Shown: positions 51,652 through 61,312 of the stretch, piece by piece
Layout: every line of letters starts with the position of its first letter
Position numbering within the stretch: position 1 is the stretch's first letter
Notes under the pieces: model-generated
Told to the model about the DNA's origin: nothing
Database searches by the model: none
The model's input: only the letters and a program-made list of their open reading frames with translations
Program-made: the position numbers and the translations under genes
NCBI GenBank assembly: GCA_045649825.1
Contig: JAZRQO010000002.1
Coordinates: 1-64,000 of the forward strand
Reading direction: 5' to 3'
From: RGIG9115 sp045649825
GTDB taxonomy: Bacteria; Bacillota; Clostridia; UBA1381
DNA: 64,000 nucleotides

Positions 51652-51840
51652 ATGAAGTTGATATTTGTTACGGTTATATTTTATATCGAGGCATTATTTT
51701 ATGAAGCGATGCTTTGGTGCATTATGAGGATGTCGTATACCTCCCGTATTACCGCATTTTTTTCTCGTTTTGCAGAGAGAATAGGGGAGAGGCTCTACCA
51801 TAAAGCGCAAAAGATAGAAAAGTGTTTTAAAGGTATTTAA
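51652..51840 (+). CDS. Small single-span membrane protein, hypothetical
   Basis: 62 residues: a hydrophobic N-terminal helix (about 3-25) and a basic amphipathic C-terminal half with several Arg and Lys. GAGGATT precedes the ATG and a strong hairpin follows the stop immediately, which favours a real gene. No family recognised. Confidence 0.5.
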   Translation: MKLIFVTVIFYIEALFYEAMLWCIMRMSYTSRITAFFSRFAERIGERLYHKAQKIEKCFKGI

Positions 51841-51842
51841 AC

Positions 51843-51878
51843 AATAATCCCCCGCACCTGTCTTTGCGGGGGATTATT
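51843..51878. terminator. Strong hairpin after the 62-residue gene
   Basis: AATAATCCCCCGC, ten-base loop, GCGGGGGATTATT. It may also end the SLH transcript from the other strand. Confidence 0.85.
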
Positions 51879-51935
51879 AGAGAGGGAATATCAGAGAAGA
51901 TTATTTGTGGTATGCTTTTAAATGTTGATTAATTC

Positions 51936-54500
51936 TTATTGAATAATAACAATTTCCTGTACCTCATCCTTGTAAAGCTTGATGAATACTCTGTTGTTTT
52001 CTTCTGCATCGAACACCTGAATATCTCCTGTTTCTGCAACAGTTATATTGTTCTTTGATACAGTTGTGTCAACCTTGTAGACCTTAACGTTTTCTGAAAG
52101 CTCGTAGTTAACTGCACTTCCGCCGTTAACTGTTACGTTGATTGAGTTTGTGAACTTCTTTGTTACCTTACCGTATACAGTGCTTAAGTGCTCTGCAGGG
52201 TTAGATGTTGCTTCGGTGTTCTTTGTATCAACATCGAAGAGTACTCTGATGCTTACAATTTCCTTATCTGCATTCTGCTTAATCTGAATGATGTCACCTG
52301 TTTCAAGTGCGTCACCTTCGCCCTTTACGAGAACAGTTTCATCTTCAGCAAAAAGCTCTACCTCTTTACCGTCCATATACGCTACAAGCACGTCAGTTAC
52401 TTCTTCGTCAGCGTTCTGACCCTTAGCAATTTCTTTTACTACTGCAATGCTTGATTCTGCATTTGTGTTAAGACGTGCATTAGTAACGATAATTGCTCTT
52501 GCAGTGAAGTCTTCAGTCATATCGTATACAAATACGTCATACTTCTGCTCATCTTCAAACATTGAAATGTCAGCCATCTGGAAGTCTTCAGAGTTGTCTG
52601 AAGGAATGTCAAAAATCATAGTGTTTTTGTCAATCTTAACATTGCCAATCTTCTTAAGTGTTTCATTATATTCTGCGTCTGTAAGCTTGTAGTTAAGTGT
52701 GAATTTGCTTTTGTTAACTTCACCTGTTGCACTGTTGTCAACAGCAGTGTTTATTTCAGAAACCTTACCGTCTGCGTTGAGCTTAAAGGTTACAAGCTGT
52801 GCGGGAACGCTGCCTTCTGCCTGAAGTGAGGCAAGCACTGTCTGTGCCTTCTGTGCACCTGCGCCGTTAAGTTTGATTTTTTCTGCACCTTCGTATATTT
52901 CTTCCTTACCTTCCTTAGTGAAAATTCTGAACTTTACAACCTCATCACCTTCTACTGCATATGCTTTTGACATATAACCGTAGTTTGAGCTGAGAAGTAA
53001 AGCTGTATCTGTTGCTGCAATTTTATCTTCAAAGTCAAGATAGAATGTTGCTTCTGTTCCTATCTTAAGTTCGCCTTTATAGTTCTTTGCAATTTTATAT
53101 GCTTTACCGTCGATTGTATATTCATCATTTGTTATTGCTGAAATCTTACCTGTAACGGTTTTGTTTGATACGATTATTTCAAAAAGCTCACCGTCTTTAC
53201 TTTCTGCAACTGATAGTACGTCATATTCCTTAAGGTCTGCTACCTTGAGATTTTCAAGTCCTCTTGTGATTGTGAAAGTTACTTCATCGTCGAGAGTAAT
53301 TGACTTTGCGTCGTACTTGTCATTGATTTTACCAAGACTTGATACTGTATCAACAACCATGTTGTAGTAGCTTGAAACAAATACGATATCGAATTTTCCG
53401 TCTTTATCAGTATCGAGAAGGCTGATTTCGCCTGCCTTGTCTGTCATTGTAATAAGCTCGTCTGTAAGTTCATTGTATTTACCGTTGTAAATAAGCTTAG
53501 CGTCGGGAGCAAGCTCTGCAAGCTCGGTTTTTGATGATGATTCAGATTTAAAATAGCTGATAGCTTTATTTGAGTTCTTGGTTGAGATTTTATCGAATTG
53601 CTCTGCATCGATTGTAAGAGTTGAGTTCTTGTTCTCAATGGGTAATGCAAGAATAAGTGTTTCGTGACCAAGACGGTCTTTTCTTACATAGTAATTTACG
53701 TTATAGCCAAGGAGTTTGGTTACGTTGTATTCAGTGTCATAAACTTCTGTTCCGATTTTAACCTGACCGTCAACAAGTGCGCTTGTTCCGTCGATGGCAG
53801 ATGTGGGGATAGCAGTAATCTGACCTGTGTGTTCTGTAACATTCAGTCTGTCTTTAAGAAGTGTTTTGTTTACAATCTCATACTTGGGGTTTTCGCCGAA
53901 GCTTGTCTGTTCCATCATCTTTGTTTTGATGGTGTTAAGTGTGAGATATGCCATGTTACCTCTTGTGATAGGCTCATGTGTTGAGCCGCTTACCTGTTTG
54001 TTAAGGCCGTTTTCTGAACCAACGAGAACATACCCGTGGGGGAATCCGCCCTTCTGAAGTGCAGAAGGCTCAAAGCCGATTGCTCTTACCATAATAGTCA
54101 TAGCCTCTGCATAGGTTATGGGATCGAGAGGTCTGAAGTTACCTTCGTCGTCACCGATAATTATTCCGTTTGAAGTTGCAAGGTTAATATAACCGTTTGC
54201 CCAGAATTCGGTGCTTACATCGGGGAACTTTGACTGACCTGAAGTTGATGCTGCCGCATCCTCAAGTCCCATTGCATGAATTGCGATTTTTGTTACTTCT
54301 GCTCTTGTGAGGTTATCTTTGGGGCGGAATTCACCGTTTCCGTCGCCGACCATAATATCAAGAGCTGCAAGAACCTGAATAGGCTCTTCGAAGCCTGTAC
54401 CTTCTACATCAGATGGAACTGATGCAAAAGCGGATACAGATGAAAAAAGTGTTGCTGCGGATATTGCCGCGCAAAGCAGATTTTTCTTAAAATCCTTCAT
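51936..54500 (-). CDS. Large surface protein with three N-terminal SLH domains
   Basis: 854 residues. Signal peptide (about 1-27, cleavage near AFA), then three S-layer-homology repeats (about 33-78, 92-150, 155-200; GNGEFRPKDNLTRAEVTKIA and EGNFRPLDPITYAEAMTIM are typical), then about 650 residues of beta-rich acidic sequence without known enzyme motifs. SLH domains bind pyruvylated secondary wall polymer. The strong AAGGAGGT, regular codons and size suggest an abundant S-layer or wall protein. No csaB is in the window. Confidence 0.9.
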   Translation of the reverse strand: MKDFKKNLLCAAISAATLFSSVSAFASVPSDVEGTGFEEPIQVLAALDIMVGDGNGEFRPKDNLTRAEVTKIAIHAMGLEDAAASTSGQSKFPDVSTEFWANGYINLATSNGIIIGDDEGNFRPLDPITYAEAMTIMVRAIGFEPSALQKGGFPHGYVLVGSENGLNKQVSGSTHEPITRGNMAYLTLNTIKTKMMEQTSFGENPKYEIVNKTLLKDRLNVTEHTGQITAIPTSAIDGTSALVDGQVKIGTEVYDTEYNVTKLLGYNVNYYVRKDRLGHETLILALPIENKNSTLTIDAEQFDKISTKNSNKAISYFKSESSSKTELAELAPDAKLIYNGKYNELTDELITMTDKAGEISLLDTDKDGKFDIVFVSSYYNMVVDTVSSLGKINDKYDAKSITLDDEVTFTITRGLENLKVADLKEYDVLSVAESKDGELFEIIVSNKTVTGKISAITNDEYTIDGKAYKIAKNYKGELKIGTEATFYLDFEDKIAATDTALLLSSNYGYMSKAYAVEGDEVVKFRIFTKEGKEEIYEGAEKIKLNGAGAQKAQTVLASLQAEGSVPAQLVTFKLNADGKVSEINTAVDNSATGEVNKSKFTLNYKLTDAEYNETLKKIGNVKIDKNTMIFDIPSDNSEDFQMADISMFEDEQKYDVFVYDMTEDFTARAIIVTNARLNTNAESSIAVVKEIAKGQNADEEVTDVLVAYMDGKEVELFAEDETVLVKGEGDALETGDIIQIKQNADKEIVSIRVLFDVDTKNTEATSNPAEHLSTVYGKVTKKFTNSINVTVNGGSAVNYELSENVKVYKVDTTVSKNNITVAETGDIQVFDAEENNRVFIKLYKDEVQEIVIIQ

Positions 54501-54524
54501 AGATTTACCTCCTTAAAATCTTTC

Positions 54525-54536
54525 GGACTTTCGTCC
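54525..54536 (-). promoter_or_regulatory. GAAA-tetraloop hairpin in the SLH gene leader
   Basis: GGAC GAAA GTCC, about 15 bases before the ribosome site. It may stabilise a highly expressed mRNA. Confidence 0.4.
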
Positions 54537-54720
54537 ATCCTACACCTACAGCGGTTAACATAACAAATATTATGTCAACCACGATTGCTATAATACACGA
54601 TTTTTTTTGCGAAATCAAGGGACAATATATGGTAACTCATTTTGTGTTATTTGACATTATTATAGAAGAAACTCATAAATTTTCTTATATTTTCTCCATA
54701 TGGTTTTTTTTGAAAAAATA

Positions 54721-54749
54721 TAGACATATTCTGTAAAATGTTGTACAAT
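54721..54749 (+). promoter_or_regulatory. Promoter of the B12/radical SAM gene
   Basis: TAGACA, 17-base spacer, TACAAT, 28 bases before the start. Confidence 0.65.
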
Positions 54750-54776
54750 AATATGTGATTATAGTGAAAGGCGGGA

Positions 54777-56456
54777 ATGTGTTTGAAAATTCTCCTTGTA
54801 GCGGTTAATTCAAAATATTCACATACGTCCCTTGCGGTGCGTACACTTTGTGCTAATTCTGTAGGAACTGAATTTGCGGAATATACAATTAATGAGGATT
54901 TAGCAGCGGTTGAGACATCAGTTTTTGAAAAAAATCCTGATGTTTTATGTTTTGCCTGTTATATATGGAATATAGAATTTATACTAAAGCTTGCAAATGA
55001 CCTTAAAAAGATGCTTCCTTCTGTTAAAATTATTTTTGGCGGCCCCGAGGTGAGTTTTTCGGGAGCAGAAATACTTGGAAGGTATAACTTTGTTGATGCA
55101 GTAATCACTGGCGAGGGTGAAGAAACTTTAAACGAGCTTTCCCGAAACGGTTTTGTTTTTGACGGAGTTATGGGTGTTGTGTACAGAAAAGACGGTATAA
55201 CCGTCAATCTTCCGAGACCGCTTATAGAAGATCTGGATAGTCTTTCTTTTCCTTATTCTGATAAAGACCTTGAAACTAACCGAGGAAAGCTTATATATTA
55301 CGAAACCTCACGGGGATGCCCTTATTCCTGCAGTTATTGTTTGTCATCCACAGTTCACGGAGTAAGGTTTAAAAGCATAGAAAAGGTTAAAGAAGAGCTT
55401 TTGCGGATAATAAAATCAAAGCCTGAAACAATAAAGTTTGTTGACCGTACATTCAATGCGGATAAATCCCGTACGGTTAAGCTTATTGAGTTTATGAAAA
55501 AAGAGGGAGCAGGTGTTACATTTCATTTTGAAATAGAGGCTCATACCCTTAATGATGAATTTTTTGACGCAATATATGATGCTCCTTCTGGTATGTTCAG
55601 ATTTGAAATAGGACTTCAATCAACCAACCCCGAAACCTTATGTGCCATAAATCGAATGGGTGATACGGAAAAGTTGTTTAATAACATCCGCCGAATTGCG
55701 GAGCTTGGAAACATACATGTGCATCTTGACCTTATTGCAGGGCTGCCTTTTGAAAATATAATGTCACTTCAAAAATCCTTTAATGATGCTCTTTCACTTA
55801 AGCCTCACGTGCTTCAGCTTGGATTTTTAAAGCTTTTAAAAGGAACGGAAATCAGGGGAAGAGCAGATGAGTTTGGATATGTTTTCAGAGATTATCCGCC
55901 ATATGAAGTTATAAGCAGTGTCTGTATTTCTGCTTCTGAAATGCTTAAAATAAAAAAAATTGAAGAGCTTTTGGACAGGTTTTATAACAGCGGTGCATTT
56001 AAAGGTGGAATTGAATATCTTTCAGATTATTTTGGTACTTCTTGGGATTTGTTTTCAAATATTACTGACTATTTTGAAGAACGGAAACTTTTTGATATAA
56101 AACATTCGCGTGACAGTCTTTACGGGATTTTGTCAGATTTCGCCGGGTGTAATGGTGTTTCAGATGTGTTTCGGGATATACTTAAGTTCGATTACTTAAC
56201 TTCAAATGTTAATGCAAAGACGCCACTGTGGTCTTTAGATTTATATGATGTGGAGTTTCATAAAAGGCGTGCTGATGTCGTTGAAGAAAATCCCGGGGGA
56301 GTGTTTGATGCTTTAAAAGACAAACCTGTCCGTGAAATTTTGAAAATTGTACATTTTGAAACCTTTTCATATAGGATTTTTGATGGAAACAAAAAAGAAA
56401 AATGGATGGGAGTTTTTACAAGAAGAGGAGAGTATCTCGGTGAAATTCCGTATTGA
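54777..56456 (+). CDS. B12-binding domain radical SAM protein with DUF4080
   Basis: 559 residues. N-terminal Rossmann-like cobalamin-binding domain (about 1-125, ILLVAVNSKYSHTSLAVRTL, IIFGGPEVSFS), radical SAM core with CPYSCSYC cluster motif (about 180-187), and a C-terminal DUF4080 domain. Such class B enzymes often methylate unactivated carbons; the substrate here is unknown. The family equivalent of the start is TTG 54783 (MKILLVAVN), while ATG 54777 adds two residues; both fit AAAGGCGGG. The stop is within the next promoter. Confidence 0.9.
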   Translation: MCLKILLVAVNSKYSHTSLAVRTLCANSVGTEFAEYTINEDLAAVETSVFEKNPDVLCFACYIWNIEFILKLANDLKKMLPSVKIIFGGPEVSFSGAEILGRYNFVDAVITGEGEETLNELSRNGFVFDGVMGVVYRKDGITVNLPRPLIEDLDSLSFPYSDKDLETNRGKLIYYETSRGCPYSCSYCLSSTVHGVRFKSIEKVKEELLRIIKSKPETIKFVDRTFNADKSRTVKLIEFMKKEGAGVTFHFEIEAHTLNDEFFDAIYDAPSGMFRFEIGLQSTNPETLCAINRMGDTEKLFNNIRRIAELGNIHVHLDLIAGLPFENIMSLQKSFNDALSLKPHVLQLGFLKLLKGTEIRGRADEFGYVFRDYPPYEVISSVCISASEMLKIKKIEELLDRFYNSGAFKGGIEYLSDYFGTSWDLFSNITDYFEERKLFDIKHSRDSLYGILSDFAGCNGVSDVFRDILKFDYLTSNVNAKTPLWSLDLYDVEFHKRRADVVEENPGGVFDALKDKPVREILKIVHFETFSYRIFDGNKKEKWMGVFTRRGEYLGEIPY

Positions 56457-56481
56457 CAAAATGTCGTTTTTTTGGTAATAT
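56453..56481 (+). promoter_or_regulatory. Promoter of the methyltransferase operon
   Basis: TTGACA, 17-base spacer, TAATAT. The TGA stop of the upstream gene lies inside the -35 hexamer. Confidence 0.8.
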
Positions 56482-56515
56482 TATTGTGGCATTTTTTGTA
56501 TAAGGGAGTGTTTTT

Positions 56516-57649
56516 GTGAATAAGAAATCAGCGGACAAAACAATGCTTTTTCTTTCGGGACTTAAATCCCGAATGGAGGATAACAGGGATTTTTTTGAAA
56601 AAATACGAATAACTCTCCGTTCAGGTGCAAGAGAGTATTTTGCAGAATATACCTTTGATGACGGGGAATTATATTTTGACTATCTCGGTGATAAATCTGA
56701 AGTTTCCGATTTTTCAGATGTTCCTAACCTTCTTTCGGAGTATGACAGTGCAGAGGTAAAATACCTTGAACGGGGAACTGAAATTGTAATCGAAGCAGAT
56801 GACAGAAATGTTAAAATGCGTAACCGTGAGCGTAGTGCTGAGGAAGTTAAGCTTTCCACTGTTAATACAGGACGTCAGTACCTTGTAAATCCTGCACGTG
56901 CTTCTAAGCTTTTGAAAGAGCTTGGAGTTCTCGCAGAGAACGGAAAAATAAAGAATGATAAAGTTAGAAAATACAACCAAACTGATTATTTTCTTGAGCT
57001 TATGAACGGTGTTCTTGCCGATATTCCCGATAGCGATGAGCTTGTTATTCTCGATTGTGCCTGCGGTAAAAGCTATCTTTCTTTTGTGATGAATTATTAT
57101 TTTACCGAGGTGCTGAGAAGAAAATGCAGATTTATAGGTGTTGATTTTTCGGAAACGGTTATTGAAGCTTCAAAGAAAACTGCCGCAAATCTTGGTTATA
57201 AGAATATGACATTTGTAAGAAGCGACCTTGCTTTGTATACCCCTGACGTTGCCCCTGACCTTGTTGTTTCTCTTCATGCTTGTGACACTCTTACGGATAT
57301 GGCGCTTGCTCTTGGAATAAGAGCTAAGGCTAAGGCGATTATGAGTGTTCCGTGCTGCCATAAGGACATACTTAAGCAGTATTCATATGAGCCGTTTTCT
57401 ATGGTAACCAAGCACGGAATTTTAAAGGCAAGACTTGCAGATACTCTTACTGACGCGCTCAGGGCTTCTTACCTTGAGGCAGCAGGTTATCGTGTTTCTA
57501 TGATAGAATACATTTCGCCGCTGGAAACACCAAAAAATATAATGATTCGTGCAGTGAGAACGGGTAAGCCGTCCGAGGCTGCAAAAAAAGATTACGAAAA
57601 TCTAAAATCATTGATCAATGTGTCACCTGCAATAGAGAAGTTTGTGTGA
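56516..57649 (+). CDS. SAM-dependent methyltransferase (PF13679-like)
   Basis: 377 residues. The N-terminal 120 residues are family-specific, then a Rossmann methyltransferase domain with VILDCACGKSYLSFVMNYYF, FIGVDFSETVIEAS and LVVSLHACDTLTDMAL, and a PCCHKDI motif. Related proteins are proposed to modify RNA, without proof. GTG start behind GGAGTG. It is followed closely by the Nudix, zapA and U32 genes. Confidence 0.85.
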   Translation: MNKKSADKTMLFLSGLKSRMEDNRDFFEKIRITLRSGAREYFAEYTFDDGELYFDYLGDKSEVSDFSDVPNLLSEYDSAEVKYLERGTEIVIEADDRNVKMRNRERSAEEVKLSTVNTGRQYLVNPARASKLLKELGVLAENGKIKNDKVRKYNQTDYFLELMNGVLADIPDSDELVILDCACGKSYLSFVMNYYFTEVLRRKCRFIGVDFSETVIEASKKTAANLGYKNMTFVRSDLALYTPDVAPDLVVSLHACDTLTDMALALGIRAKAKAIMSVPCCHKDILKQYSYEPFSMVTKHGILKARLADTLTDALRASYLEAAGYRVSMIEYISPLETPKNIMIRAVRTGKPSEAAKKDYENLKSLINVSPAIEKFV

Positions 57650-57661
57650 AAGAGGATAAAT

Positions 57662-58204
57662 ATGGATTTAATTGAGAAAACTTTAAAGAGTGAACACATA
57701 TATGACGGAAAGGTTGTAGACCTTTGGCTGGATACTGTGTTGCTACCCGACGGAAAAGAGGCTACAAGAGAGGTTATTAATCATCCGGGCGGAGTATGCG
57801 TGCTTGCGGTTGATGAAAACAACAATGTTCTCACGGTACGTCAGTACAGAAAAGCAACAGATGATGTGATGCTTGAAATCCCCGCAGGTAAGCTTGAATA
57901 CGGTGAGGATGTTGAGAAAGCGGCACGTCGCGAGCTTCGCGAGGAAACAGGTATGATAGCGGGAAATATGGTATATCTTGGCTATTTTTATCCCACTCCT
58001 GCATATTGCAGAGAGAAAATTCATATGTATTTTGCCTCACAGCTTACAAAAACTGAAACGGACCTTGATGAAGATGAATTCCTTGAGGCTTCACCAATTC
58101 CGTTCAGCCAACTGCATAAAATGGTGCTTTCAAACGAAATTACAGACGGAAAAACCGTTCTTGCCCTTTTAAAGGCAAAGGAAATGGGTTTAATAAATAA
58201 TTAA
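57662..58204 (+). CDS. Nudix hydrolase, ADP-ribose pyrophosphatase type
   Basis: 180 residues. The Nudix box GKLEYGEDVEKAARRELREETGM fits G-x5-E-x7-REUxEExGU, with the N-terminal LPDGKEATREVINHPGGVCVL typical of NudF/ADP-ribose hydrolases. ATG lies 13 bases after the methyltransferase gene. Confidence 0.93.
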   Translation: MDLIEKTLKSEHIYDGKVVDLWLDTVLLPDGKEATREVINHPGGVCVLAVDENNNVLTVRQYRKATDDVMLEIPAGKLEYGEDVEKAARRELREETGMIAGNMVYLGYFYPTPAYCREKIHMYFASQLTKTETDLDEDEFLEASPIPFSQLHKMVLSNEITDGKTVLALLKAKEMGLINN

Positions 58205-58217
58205 ATGGAGAATACGA

Positions 58218-58604
58218 ATGGAAAAGAATAAATTAACAGTAACTATCAATGGCAGAATGTACACACTTGTTTCAGAAGAATCAAGAGAATATATGCAGGA
58301 ACTTTCCGAGTATGTGAATAAATCTGTGGAAAAGGTTGTAAATAACAATCCGTCGCTAATGGGTGAACGTCCTATAGTTCTTGCGGCTCTTAATATCTGT
58401 GATGAGCTTTTTAAAGCTGAGCTTGGCGGTAAAATTATGATAGATAAGGCTCAGAAGAATTACGACGAGATTATTGCCGAAAACAAACGGCTTAGAGAAA
58501 TTCTGAATAATTCTGAGTATGAGATTGATATTGCAACATTGCAGAGGCAGCTTGAAGAAGCAAAGCGTGAAATTGCAATGCTTAAAATGCAGCTTGAAAA
58601 CTAA
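58218..58604 (+). CDS. zapA: Cell division protein ZapA
   Basis: 128 residues: ZapA head (1-70, KLTVTINGRMYTLVSEESREYMQELSEYVN) and a long C-terminal coiled coil (about 75-128) that drives tetramer formation and bundles FtsZ. Placed between Nudix and U32 genes, the common order in Clostridia. Confidence 0.93.
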   Translation: MEKNKLTVTINGRMYTLVSEESREYMQELSEYVNKSVEKVVNNNPSLMGERPIVLAALNICDELFKAELGGKIMIDKAQKNYDEIIAENKRLREILNNSEYEIDIATLQRQLEEAKREIAMLKMQLEN

Positions 58605-58617
58605 GGAGGTGTAGGCA

Positions 58618-60639
58618 TTGGAGCTACTGTCGCCTGCAGGTTCATATGAGTCGTTGATTGCGGCAGTTCAAAGCGGAGCTGATGCCGTATATCTCGGTGG
58701 CACAAAATTCGGGGCGCGCCAGAGTGCTGCGAATTTTGATGTGCCTGAAATGAAAAAATGGATTGACTATTGCCATCTTTACGGGGTAAAGGTGTATGTA
58801 ACGGTTAACACCCTTATAAAGAATTCTGAAATTTCGGAGCTTGAAACATATATAAAAGACCTGAACAATATAAACGTCGATGGTGTTATTGTTCAGGATT
58901 TTGGCGTTTTAAGCATTATAAGAGCAGTTGCTCCTGAGCTTCAAATACACGGAAGTACACAGATGACTGCCACATCACTTGAAGATGTAAAATTTCTTGA
59001 AAACTTAGGTTTTACAAGAGTTGTCCTTGCCCGTGAGCTATCAGCAGAACAAATACACCATATAGCAACTAATACTGATTGTGAAATCGAAGTGTTTGTT
59101 CACGGCGCCCTTTGTATGTCTTATTCGGGGCAGTGCCTTATGAGCAGTATTCTTGGTGGAAGAAGCGGAAACAGGGGAAGATGTGCGCAGCCTTGCAGAC
59201 TTCCATACACTCTTGAAAATGTAGGTAAGCCAGTTAGTGGGTTTTTGCTCAGTCCAAGAGATTTATGTCTTGTTAATCGTCTTAATATGCTTAAAGATGC
59301 AGGCGTTACGTCCTTAAAAATAGAAGGACGGCTTAAAAGGGCAGGATACGTGTCTACCGTTGTAGGGATTTACAGAAAGTGCCTTGACGAAAATGTTAAG
59401 GCAAGCAATGAAGATATGAAGGCTTTGTCCGATGCTTTCGGACGTGGGTTTACTGCAGGATTTTTTGGCGGAGAAACAGGTAAGAAAATGATGAATTCCG
59501 AAAACTCCTCCAATGCTGCAGAAAATGTTTTTTCAAAAGCAGCTTTGGAACGTTGTCGTGAGGATGCAGCTTTCAGAAAAATTGAAGTTTCAGTAAAAGC
59601 CACAGCCCGTCTGGGTGAGCCTTTATCTGTGGTTATGGAAGACATTGACGGTAACACTGTAACCTGTATAAGTGATGTGTTGTGCGAAAAAGCACTGAAA
59701 ACTCCTGTATCTGCAGACAGAATAAAGGAAGCTCTGATGAAATTTGGCGGTAGCCCATATAAGTGTAGTTTAATTGAAGTCTCTGCGGATGAGGGGATAA
59801 TAATCCCCGTTTCTGCAATCAACGGTGTAAGAAGAACACTTGTTGAGGAAATGAATAATAAAAGAGTTTCCCGAAAGAAGAGGGAAACTTATACATTACC
59901 TGAAAAGGATTTTGTACGAAAAAGTAAAAAAATTGAAATTTGCTGCGAAGTAACAACACTCGAACAGTTAAATATAGCAAAGAGATTGGGGATTAAAAAT
60001 ATTATTGCTTCTGAAAAAATAGGTGCACCAATTATAAAGGCACCCCTTGTTTCATCATCTGGCGTTGCGAGAGGTAACCGTGTATATGTATCTTCAATAG
60101 GTCAGATTGAAAATTCTGAAGCTTTTGAAATAATCGGAGGTCACAGGCTTAATATAACTAATTCATACAGTGCTGATTTTTACAGCGGATATATGAACCG
60201 TGCAGTTCTTTCCCCCGAACTTTCTTTAAAGGAGATATCTTCTTTAACATCAGGAACAGCTTTGGACTGTGGTGTGATAGTCTACGGAAGGCTCGACCTT
60301 ATGCTTTGTGCCAATTGCCCGGTGAAGGCGGCAGGTAAATGCTCAAAGGGTGCAACCATCCCATTCCTTAAAGACAGAAAAGGCGAAAGATTTCCTGTTC
60401 TTTGCTCTGATAACTGCACTGCTCGTATTCTCAATTCAAAGCCTGTGTATATGGCAGACAAGTGGCAGGATGTTGAAAACTCGGGAGTGGGTTTTGCTGT
60501 TCTTGTTTTTACTACGGAAACCGAAAAGGAAACCGAGAATATTATAACCGAATATATGCGTGCTTCTGAAGGTGAAAAATCGGGAAGCATGGCTGAGAAT
60601 ACATTTACACGCGGGCATTTTTACCGTGGTATATTATAA
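58618..60639 (+). CDS. U32-family peptidase with DUF3656 (RlhA-like)
   Basis: 673 residues. The U32 domain (about 1-300) holds ELLSPAGSYESLIAAVQSGADAVYLGG, HGSTQMTA, VFVHGALCMSYSGQCLMSS and GRCAQPCRLPY, with the Cys set that binds a cluster in relatives. DUF3656 follows. The length and layout match E. coli RlhA, which hydroxylates 23S rRNA C2501 rather than acting as a protease. TTG start 58618 after AAGGAGGTG. Confidence 0.9.
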   Translation: MELLSPAGSYESLIAAVQSGADAVYLGGTKFGARQSAANFDVPEMKKWIDYCHLYGVKVYVTVNTLIKNSEISELETYIKDLNNINVDGVIVQDFGVLSIIRAVAPELQIHGSTQMTATSLEDVKFLENLGFTRVVLARELSAEQIHHIATNTDCEIEVFVHGALCMSYSGQCLMSSILGGRSGNRGRCAQPCRLPYTLENVGKPVSGFLLSPRDLCLVNRLNMLKDAGVTSLKIEGRLKRAGYVSTVVGIYRKCLDENVKASNEDMKALSDAFGRGFTAGFFGGETGKKMMNSENSSNAAENVFSKAALERCREDAAFRKIEVSVKATARLGEPLSVVMEDIDGNTVTCISDVLCEKALKTPVSADRIKEALMKFGGSPYKCSLIEVSADEGIIIPVSAINGVRRTLVEEMNNKRVSRKKRETYTLPEKDFVRKSKKIEICCEVTTLEQLNIAKRLGIKNIIASEKIGAPIIKAPLVSSSGVARGNRVYVSSIGQIENSEAFEIIGGHRLNITNSYSADFYSGYMNRAVLSPELSLKEISSLTSGTALDCGVIVYGRLDLMLCANCPVKAAGKCSKGATIPFLKDRKGERFPVLCSDNCTARILNSKPVYMADKWQDVENSGVGFAVLVFTTETEKETENIITEYMRASEGEKSGSMAENTFTRGHFYRGIL

Positions 60640-60642
60640 TGC

Positions 60643-60669
60643 AGGAATTTACTCGCAACGTGAGTAATT
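60643..60669. repeat. Covarying hairpin element, copy 2
   Basis: AGGAATTT, ACTC, loop GCAACGT, GAGT, AATT; same flanks and loop as 22171-22199 with four compensated stem pairs. Confidence 0.6.
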
Positions 60670-60713
60670 ATGCTTGTTTAAAAATTAATTAAATATTTTT
60701 CGGAGGTTTAATG

Positions 60714-61295
60714 ATGAAGAAAATTATTTTAGCTTCAGGCTCTCCAAGACGTTCTGAAATGCTTCGCAATCTTGATATTGATTTTACGGTTATAAAATCA
60801 AATGCTGATGAGAGTGGTGTTAACCCCGAAGGCATTCCTGTTAGTGTATACGTGCAGGAGCTTGCACTACTGAAGGCTATGGAGGTGTATGGCAGGGTGT
60901 CGGCTGAAGATGCACTGATTATCGGTGCAGACACGGTTGTTGCCATTGACGGTGAGATTTTGGGGAAGCCTGCAGATGAGGCTGATGCTTTCAGAATGTT
61001 AAAATCCCTGTCGGGGAAAACACATCAGGTGTATACAGGTATTTGTGTCGTGCGTTCTGACGACGGTTATTCTGTCTGTCAGAATGAATGTACTGATGTA
61101 ACTTTTGCAGAGCTTACTGATAACGAAATAAATGAATATATACATACGAAAGAATATGAAGACAAGGCAGGCTCATATGGAATTCAGGGTAAGGGGTCTC
61201 TCCTTGTGGAAAAAATTTCGGGAGATTATTTTAATGTTGTTGGATTACCCGTGCGAAAATTGGTTAAACTAATGAAAGAAGAGTTCAATTTTTAA
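60714..61295 (+). CDS. maf: Maf-family nucleotide pyrophosphatase
   Basis: 193 residues with ILASGSPRRSEML, the SADES-like SNADESG, IGADTVV and GKPADEADA. It hydrolyses non-canonical or dTTP/UTP-type nucleotides and is linked to division arrest. CGGAGGT lies seven bases before ATG 60714; the adjoining ATG 60711 is too close. First gene of the mre operon, as in Bacillus. Confidence 0.94.
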   Translation: MKKIILASGSPRRSEMLRNLDIDFTVIKSNADESGVNPEGIPVSVYVQELALLKAMEVYGRVSAEDALIIGADTVVAIDGEILGKPADEADAFRMLKSLSGKTHQVYTGICVVRSDDGYSVCQNECTDVTFAELTDNEINEYIHTKEYEDKAGSYGIQGKGSLLVEKISGDYFNVVGLPVRKLVKLMKEEFNF

Positions 61296-61312
61296 GCGGA
61301 AAGGGAAACAAC

